Shown piece after piece: positions 59,223 to 64,000 of a stretch of 64,000 nucleotides of DNA; the first letter of the stretch is position 1; every line of letters begins with the position of its first letter. A model generated the notes under the pieces. That model had not been told where the DNA came from and ran no database searches. It was given only the letters and a program-made list of their open reading frames with translations. Location of the stretch: positions 62,001 through 126,000 of the forward strand of contig PGYR01000002.1 in NCBI GenBank assembly GCA_002839765.1, in the 5' to 3' direction. Position numbers and translations under genes: made by a program. Source of the stretch: Ignavibacteriae bacterium HGW-Ignavibacteriae-4 (GTDB taxonomy: Bacteria > Bacteroidota > Ignavibacteria > Kapaibacteriales > UBA2268).

Positions 59223-59792
59223 ATGAGCAAAAAGTATAGCAAATATTCCGACTTAGAGTTATTTAACTTACTAAGTGGAGTTCAAACCGAAGCCGAATTG
59301 GCTTTCGGTGAGTTATACTCGCGTTATTCGCAAAAAATCTATGCTTATAGCCTCCGAATGACTGGTAATAAAGAGGATGCAAACGACATTTTCCAAGAAA
59401 CTTTCTTGAATTTCTTCAATACGGCAAAATCAAAACCTGATCTTACAAGTGTATCGGGATTGATGATAACAATTGCTCGTAATCTATGTATAAACCATAC
59501 TAGAAGTAAGAAAATACATATAGACTTGGAAGAGTATAATTTGCAGACTAATGACACTGGTTATGAGCAGAAAGAATTGCTTGATCTGATTTCCAATGCA
59601 CTTGAATTATTGGAATTCGAATATAAGGATGCATTCATTTTGCGACAGTATCACGGATTTTCGTACAAAGAGATAGCCGAGATTACTAACGCGCCCGAAT
59701 CTACTATTAGAAATAGATTTTGGCGTGCTAAAGAAAAGATTAAGGAGATACTTGCTCCTTATTTACATGAGATATCAAATAATAATAATTGA
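59223..59792 (+). CDS. ECF sigma factor (sigma-70 family)
   Basis: This 189-residue protein has sigma region 2 (AFGELYSRYSQKIYAYSLRM, EDANDIFQETFLNFF) and region 4 (LLEFEYKDAFILRQYHGFSY, KEIAEITNAPESTIRNRFWR), with no regions 1 or 3, as expected for an extracytoplasmic function sigma factor. It directs RNA polymerase to a small regulon. The next gene encodes the likely anti-sigma protein; its ATG is nine bases after this stop. It is probably autoregulated. Confidence 0.95.
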   Translation: MSKKYSKYSDLELFNLLSGVQTEAELAFGELYSRYSQKIYAYSLRMTGNKEDANDIFQETFLNFFNTAKSKPDLTSVSGLMITIARNLCINHTRSKKIHIDLEEYNLQTNDTGYEQKELLDLISNALELLEFEYKDAFILRQYHGFSYKEIAEITNAPESTIRNRFWRAKEKIKEILAPYLHEISNNNN

Positions 59793-59800
59793 GTTTAAAA

Positions 59801-61045
59801 ATGTCATACAACCAAATGATACACGAATACTTGGACACGGGACTAAAACAGCCCCAAGAAGATGCACTGTTCCAAGCATTAGCATCAGATCAAGTCCTGA
59901 GAGGTGATTTTCAGCAGCAGCTAAGTATTATGAAAATAGCAGCTAATGATATGAATAGTATATCGCCTCCAATAGAAGCAACTAATGCGGTGTTCAGTAG
60001 CTTGGGTTTTACCATCCCTTCTGGGGGAGCTCCGACATCTACGGTCGTGAACGAAACTAGAAGAAAGCCGGGAGCAGCTATATTTGCATCGGCATCAGGA
60101 GTAGGAGTACTCAATATATTCAAAGATAATCTTTCTACTTTAGGTTCTATTGCCGTTGCAGCAATGATTTCTACGTTCTTGTTTATGACATTTGACAAAG
60201 AATTGCCAACTGCTGAGGTTAGCACTGTTGGTGTAACTTTGGCTCAAAACTACTATGATGACGCATCTCATTCTACTTTACCAATTGTTAGTTCAATTGA
60301 TAAAACAGTAGAGAGAACAACTAATAGTAGCAGAAATAGCTCTAACTATCAACCTGTTAGATCTTCGTCAATTCCAATTGCAGCTTCTAATGAGAAGGGC
60401 AAAGAGAATTCAACAGAAGTTTTCGCAGCCAACAATGATTTGGCAACTAATATTGAACAAAAGACTATAAAAGAAATAAATAAAATAAATGAAAACGGCT
60501 TCACTATAGTAAAAGTCAACAGATTAAGCACTAGCGATGCTTCGGCATTGGGTTTCCCAGAACCAAATTTCGTTTATGAAGAAAAAAGTGGTTTTGCTCT
60601 CGAGTTAAGAGGAGCTAACAATCCAAACGAAACAGCTCTTCTGAACGATATGATGATAGGAGTTAACTTCGAATTTATAGATGATTTCTACGCAATAGGG
60701 CTTATAGGTAATGAACGCTATGTAGTGAGAGTGGCTAACCCACTATCTGCAGGCGAACAAATAAAGTATTCTAATGAATCGATGATTTCTTTCATGGTTG
60801 GATTACGATATGCTCCGGATGAGATGATACTCGATGGTATGTTAGTTCCTTATATACAGGCAAGTGGTGGTGGTATTTCCAACGGATTTGCAGGTGGATT
60901 CGAATCAGGACTTATATTAAATCTGAATAGCAATTACTCATTCTTAGTTGGTTATGGCAAACAATTTGCAAAATACAACTTCGAGGGTAATCTATATAAT
61001 ACCAACAAAGATGGCATAAACGTAGGGTTGAGGTATTCTTTCTAG
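59801..61045 (+). CDS. Anti-sigma-like protein fused to an outer-membrane beta-barrel domain
   Basis: This 414-residue protein has an N-terminal anti-sigma-like segment (about 1-75: MIHEYLDTGLKQPQEDALFQ, ALASDQVLRGDFQQQLSI). One transmembrane helix follows at about 112-132 (TLGSIAVAAMISTFLFMTF), then a Ser/Asn/Thr-rich linker (about 135-235), and a C-terminal barrel-like domain (about 255-414: MMIGVNFEFIDDFYAIGLIG, SMISFMVGLRYAPDEM, YSFLVGYGKQF) ending in Phe. The frame also reads from TTG 59789; ATG 59801 is preferred. With the sigma gene it forms one locus. If the helix crosses the inner membrane, the barrel could sit in the outer membrane. A homologous protein lies at 62938-64000. Confidence 0.8.
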   Translation: MSYNQMIHEYLDTGLKQPQEDALFQALASDQVLRGDFQQQLSIMKIAANDMNSISPPIEATNAVFSSLGFTIPSGGAPTSTVVNETRRKPGAAIFASASGVGVLNIFKDNLSTLGSIAVAAMISTFLFMTFDKELPTAEVSTVGVTLAQNYYDDASHSTLPIVSSIDKTVERTTNSSRNSSNYQPVRSSSIPIAASNEKGKENSTEVFAANNDLATNIEQKTIKEINKINENGFTIVKVNRLSTSDASALGFPEPNFVYEEKSGFALELRGANNPNETALLNDMMIGVNFEFIDDFYAIGLIGNERYVVRVANPLSAGEQIKYSNESMISFMVGLRYAPDEMILDGMLVPYIQASGGGISNGFAGGFESGLILNLNSNYSFLVGYGKQFAKYNFEGNLYNTNKDGINVGLRYSF

Positions 61046-61075
61046 GGGAACACTATTAAGAAATTTGAATAAAAA

Positions 61076-61102
61076 AAGGGAAAGTCTATTTAACTTTCCC
61101 TT
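61076..61102. terminator. Bidirectional terminator between convergent genes
   Basis: AAGGGAAAGT (61076-61085) pairs with ACTTTCCCTT (61093-61102), a 10-bp stem with a seven-base loop. A run of T follows on the minus strand. It sits between the anti-sigma gene and the convergent lipoprotein gene. Confidence 0.8.
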
Positions 61103-61129
61103 ACATAAAATTTATTAGTTTGATAAGTA

Positions 61130-61975
61130 CTATTCAGTTAATTTGAATGAAACCTTATGAGTAGATTCACCTACGACTAAAATCTTCTTACCATTACTTA
61201 GACTTATATAGTGGGGCTCAAATAAAGTCACAGATAAGTCATAAGTCCCACTAAAAGTAATATTATGAAGAAATGGTTTTAGCTCAACGCTACCTGTATT
61301 CGCCTGATACCAAGATAAGCCACTAACTACTGTATCTGAAAGTAATCTCTCTTGAAAACTATCTGTCGGTGAAATCTTAATATAAGCTTTAGTTGCACTT
61401 GGGCTAGCTGACCAACTTAAAGTATATCCCGATGATTTGGAAATAGAATCCCCTCTAGTGAAGTTTTTAATTTGAACAGCCTGACCTAAAGAAATACTAT
61501 CGAGTATTTGGTCAAATTTATTATTACCGTCCATCTTAATAATATTAACTCCAGAACCGAAATTTAAGTCTGATTCTTCAACTTTTTTAGTGGGGTCATA
61601 TTTTCCTTCTAATGAACCACTCAAGTGTATCTCATTAATGTAGAAATTTTGTGTGTCAAAAGGTTTGAAATTTGAATCGAAAAGTCCAGCGTTTGTTTTA
61701 TAGTAGGTGCCTTCATAATCTGATGAATCAACTACACCCTCATGAGTGTATATTTCATAAACTTTTTCATATTCTTTCGTTAAAAAAACAATACCATTTA
61801 ATGAGCCAATATCCCAATTATCAACGACATCATCCAGGTGGTGATAGCCAGTATTATCGAATAGTTTCGTTATATCCCTGCTATCAGGCCCCGTTGTGCT
61901 ATCATCGCTACAGCTTACGAATGTAAACACAACCATCATAATTATAAGTACTGTATTTATAGATTTTTTTTTCAA
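61130..61975 (-). CDS. Lipoprotein of unknown function, 281 aa
   Basis: This 281-residue lipoprotein has lipobox ending in Cys (FTFVSCSDDSTTGP) close to the DUF4856 style. The body is beta-rich with many Asp, Ser and Thr residues (EYEKVYEIYTHEGVVDSSDY, GYTLSWSASPSATKAYIKIS) and ends VSFKLTE. I do not recognise a family. It lies 129 bases after the 62105 lipoprotein on the same strand and may belong to the same operon. Confidence 0.6.
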   Translation of the reverse strand: MKKKSINTVLIIMMVVFTFVSCSDDSTTGPDSRDITKLFDNTGYHHLDDVVDNWDIGSLNGIVFLTKEYEKVYEIYTHEGVVDSSDYEGTYYKTNAGLFDSNFKPFDTQNFYINEIHLSGSLEGKYDPTKKVEESDLNFGSGVNIIKMDGNNKFDQILDSISLGQAVQIKNFTRGDSISKSSGYTLSWSASPSATKAYIKISPTDSFQERLLSDTVVSGLSWYQANTGSVELKPFLHNITFSGTYDLSVTLFEPHYISLSNGKKILVVGESTHKVSFKLTE

Positions 61976-62104
61976 CTATTACCTATATATTTAAGTTAGC
62001 AATTTTGGGTCGTATAAACCACTTGCGTTTAAAAACGGTAAATCCATAAATTAGTTACATAGCTCAAATTAAAAAAACATAAGTCTTAAAAATAGGTATT
62101 CTTT

Positions 62105-62941
62105 CTAGGGGTATCTGTAAGTTAGAATAAATTTATAATTAGTTTGTCTGTTTACGAATGGAACATTTCTTGCTTCCAAATCGAATTCAATATTTATATC
62201 GAACCCATTTATTCTATCTTCTGAATCAAATGTATAATTTAAGAAATTGACTTTAACTTTGTGATTAGTTTGTTGGGTTATATTAATACCGTTATAATCT
62301 AATATTGAACTCGTATAGCTAATACTTTCATTACCTTGTCTTTCATATAAGATATAGGTGTTGAAAGTTTGCACACTGTCCATTTTAGTATTCGCATCCG
62401 ATAGGAATACCATTTGTGAATCAGTAGAATCCATCTGGTCGAACATACCGTCAATTGTAAAATCAATCCATGCCCAGTTTTTACTTAGGTTAGTATCCAT
62501 TTCTAAATTAAAATTGTTCTTACTCTGCTGAGGTTGAAAAAAGGCATACTTTTCAAGATTTATTATTACTTCTTCTTGTCTAGAATTATACAGCGTATCG
62601 AAGGTTTTATACGTCACTATGGTAATAATTGAATCAAGAATGGGACTAAATCTGGGAGCAATTGTTCTCGTATCTATACTTTTAATTATCTGCGATAACG
62701 AATCTATTACATTTCCCAAAGAATCTCTAACAACAATTAGTGAATCGATTGTGAATATATACTTAGTGGAATCAGAGCTTTTTACAGTGTCAATTTGTAC
62801 TAAAGTATCAATTCTAACAATAGTATCTCTTTCTATTATAGTTGTTTTATAGTCTGGATCTGTACCTAAGGAGTCTTCGCAAGCAACAATTAGAGCCACA
62901 AACATCAGTGCTAATAAAATATGTAAGTATCTTTTAATCAA
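62105..62941 (-). CDS. Lipoprotein with Asp-Thr-rich N-terminal repeats, 278 aa
   Basis: This 278-residue lipoprotein has lipobox ALIVAC (Cys21). Residues 30-100 are a repetitive Asp/Thr/Ser-rich segment (ERDTIVRIDTLVQIDTVKSS, FTIDSLIVVRDSLGNVIDSL), perhaps a stalk or coiled coil. A beta-rich domain (NFNLEMDTNLSKNWAWIDFT, FDINIEFDLEARNVPF) follows to the end. Its start overlaps the right-edge anti-sigma/barrel gene by four bases (ATGA), so it is the operon partner. Function is unknown. Confidence 0.65.
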   Translation of the reverse strand: MIKRYLHILLALMFVALIVACEDSLGTDPDYKTTIIERDTIVRIDTLVQIDTVKSSDSTKYIFTIDSLIVVRDSLGNVIDSLSQIIKSIDTRTIAPRFSPILDSIITIVTYKTFDTLYNSRQEEVIINLEKYAFFQPQQSKNNFNLEMDTNLSKNWAWIDFTIDGMFDQMDSTDSQMVFLSDANTKMDSVQTFNTYILYERQGNESISYTSSILDYNGINITQQTNHKVKVNFLNYTFDSEDRINGFDINIEFDLEARNVPFVNRQTNYKFILTYRYP

Positions 62942-64000
62942 AACTCTACTCCAATCCCCAAATGAGTCCCATATTTATTTGAGGAGAAATTAATATTCTT
63001 ATGATAGTAACTTAAGAAAGTATAATCGGATTTGAAGTAAAAATATGTGTTCCCGAATAAATAATAGTCTAAACCAACACCAATACGTGCCAATTCACCA
63101 ATATTAGTAGCGCCAACTGATAAATCTATATTGGGTCTAACTTGTAAAAATTCCAAATATTCTGGTGCATATCTGAAGATCATAGAAGCTGAATACACAG
63201 TCGGTTGCTGTTGATATATTAATTTCTGTCCAGAATTACTTATATCTGTAAATTCTTGATAGAAATTCTCTTGTCTTAGGTCTAAACCAATCGAGTATTC
63301 TCTCGATAAATTATAAAGACCACTTACTCTAAGATTATCCGAAAAAGTATTATTTCTCTCAACGAAATCAGAACCAATATTCTGGAAGTATCGTCCTAGT
63401 GCAGCTTCTAGCTTAATGCTTGTTTCTGGATTGTAAGTGTTAAAGTTGTTTATTATGAAATTAGCATTATTAGAACTAAACGAATTTGGTTGTTCCACAA
63501 AGTTAGATTGGAAAACAGTATTGGGATTATCGCCCATTGTTTTCTTATTGATATTCAGCTCAGAATTAGTTTGTTGATTAGTTGATAGTTCTAATGCTTT
63601 ATTTTCTTCTCTTAGCATGTTAGTTATTGAATTCAAACTAGCAATTTGATTCTGAAGATTATTTAGTTGACTATTAAGTCTAGCATTAACAGAAACAATT
63701 TTATTTAGTTCTTTTGTCTTATTCAATTCTCTATTCTGTATTAAGGCCCCATTCGATTCATTGTTTTTCTCTTCAGGTAGCTCTAATGTTAAATCTGCTG
63801 TATCGTAACTGTAAGAAGAGACTACAGGTATTCTGCTTTTCTCAGAGTTATTACTTCCACTACCAATTGGCAATAACCAAAGCATAACTAAAGCAGTTGC
63901 CATAGTTGCCATCAGTCCTGTTAGTATAGGGGCTTTGTATAGTGTCCAAAACCCTGCAAGAGAATTAGAACTAGTTGTGCCAGCTATCCCCAAGTTTGCA
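62938..64000 (-). CDS. Anti-sigma/beta-barrel fusion protein, 3' part (cut by window edge)
   Basis: The frame is open to the right edge, so the N terminus is missing. About 354 residues remain: a transmembrane helix (GLMATMATALVMLWLLP), a coiled coil (about 80-140: LNKIVSVNARLNSQLNNLQN, SLNSITNMLREENKALEL) and a C-terminal barrel-like domain (SIKLEAALGRYFQNIG, SASMIFRYAPEYLEFL, FKSDYTFLSYYHK) ending GIGVEF. The RYAPE and terminal Phe match the protein at 59801-61045. The missing part is expected to be an anti-sigma domain, with a sigma gene just beyond the window. A lipoprotein overlaps the stop. Confidence 0.75.
   Translation of the reverse strand, partial: ANLGIAGTTSSNSLAGFWTLYKAPILTGLMATMATALVMLWLLPIGSGSNNSEKSRIPVVSSYSYDTADLTLELPEEKNNESNGALIQNRELNKTKELNKIVSVNARLNSQLNNLQNQIASLNSITNMLREENKALELSTNQQTNSELNINKKTMGDNPNTVFQSNFVEQPNSFSSNNANFIINNFNTYNPETSIKLEAALGRYFQNIGSDFVERNNTFSDNLRVSGLYNLSREYSIGLDLRQENFYQEFTDISNSGQKLIYQQQPTVYSASMIFRYAPEYLEFLQVRPNIDLSVGATNIGELARIGVGLDYYLFGNTYFYFKSDYTFLSYYHKNINFSSNKYGTHLGIGVEF

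Overview
The window is AT-rich (about one third G+C by eye), gene-dense chromosomal DNA from a Gram-negative bacterium of the Bacteroidota/FCB group. The evidence is indirect but consistent. Two proteins end in type IX secretion (T9SS) sorting tails. There are TonB receptors with carboxypeptidase-like regulatory domains and many short lipoprotein signal peptides. Three promoters (mntH, prfA, tRNA-Glu) have the Bacteroidota sigma-A form TTG-N19-TAnnTTTG. Unlike typical Bacteroidetes, several genes carry good Shine-Dalgarno sequences, so a deeper FCB lineage (Kapabacteria- or Ignavibacteria-like) is possible but not shown. I see no prophage, insertion sequence, CRISPR array or rRNA operon.

Layout. 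1-7196: a MATE exporter cut by the left edge, class I aldolase, a 1,112-residue VWA/T9SS surface protein, and a beta-propeller plus PAP2 phosphatase pair. 7197-8518: compound dispersed repeats and two small genes. 8519-13079: a tight DUF2339/DUF3999/membrane/pentapeptide operon. 13181-15600: small genes (GyrI-like, DUF2019, HicB-like), apt and a methyltransferase. 15605-25303: an outer-membrane uptake region with one TonB-family barrel and a five-gene operon (two DUF4856 lipoproteins, imelysin, HTTM protein, FecA-like receptor). 25541-31306: M28 peptidase with propeller and PDZ, GDPD, the ComM ATPase and a small membrane protein. 31520-36701: secreted or lipoprotein genes of unknown role around an Nramp transporter. 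36846-41716: FAH hydrolase plus flavin reductase, then prfA, a RimB-like protease and rimK. 41831-49501: a barrel protein, tRNA-Glu and a complete RND efflux operon. 49688-53698: an AraC regulator and a sulfide/persulfide detoxification operon (ArsR, TauE, persulfide dioxygenase-rhodanese, rhodanese). 53760-58923: VOC protein, paired lipoproteins, DUF302, a barrel, LysE and lycopene cyclase. 59223-64000: an ECF sigma factor with an unusual anti-sigma protein that ends in an outer-membrane beta-barrel, and a second such protein running off the right edge with two downstream lipoproteins.

The two most interesting systems are the HTTM/imelysin/DUF4856/TonB operon and the pair of anti-sigma/beta-barrel fusions. 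The first looks like metal or haem uptake that may involve protein modification by the gamma-carboxylase-like HTTM protein. The second could let one polypeptide link outer-membrane assembly to sigma-factor release. Two exported proteins also appear to lack any conventional start codon and may begin at ATT behind a Shine-Dalgarno sequence.
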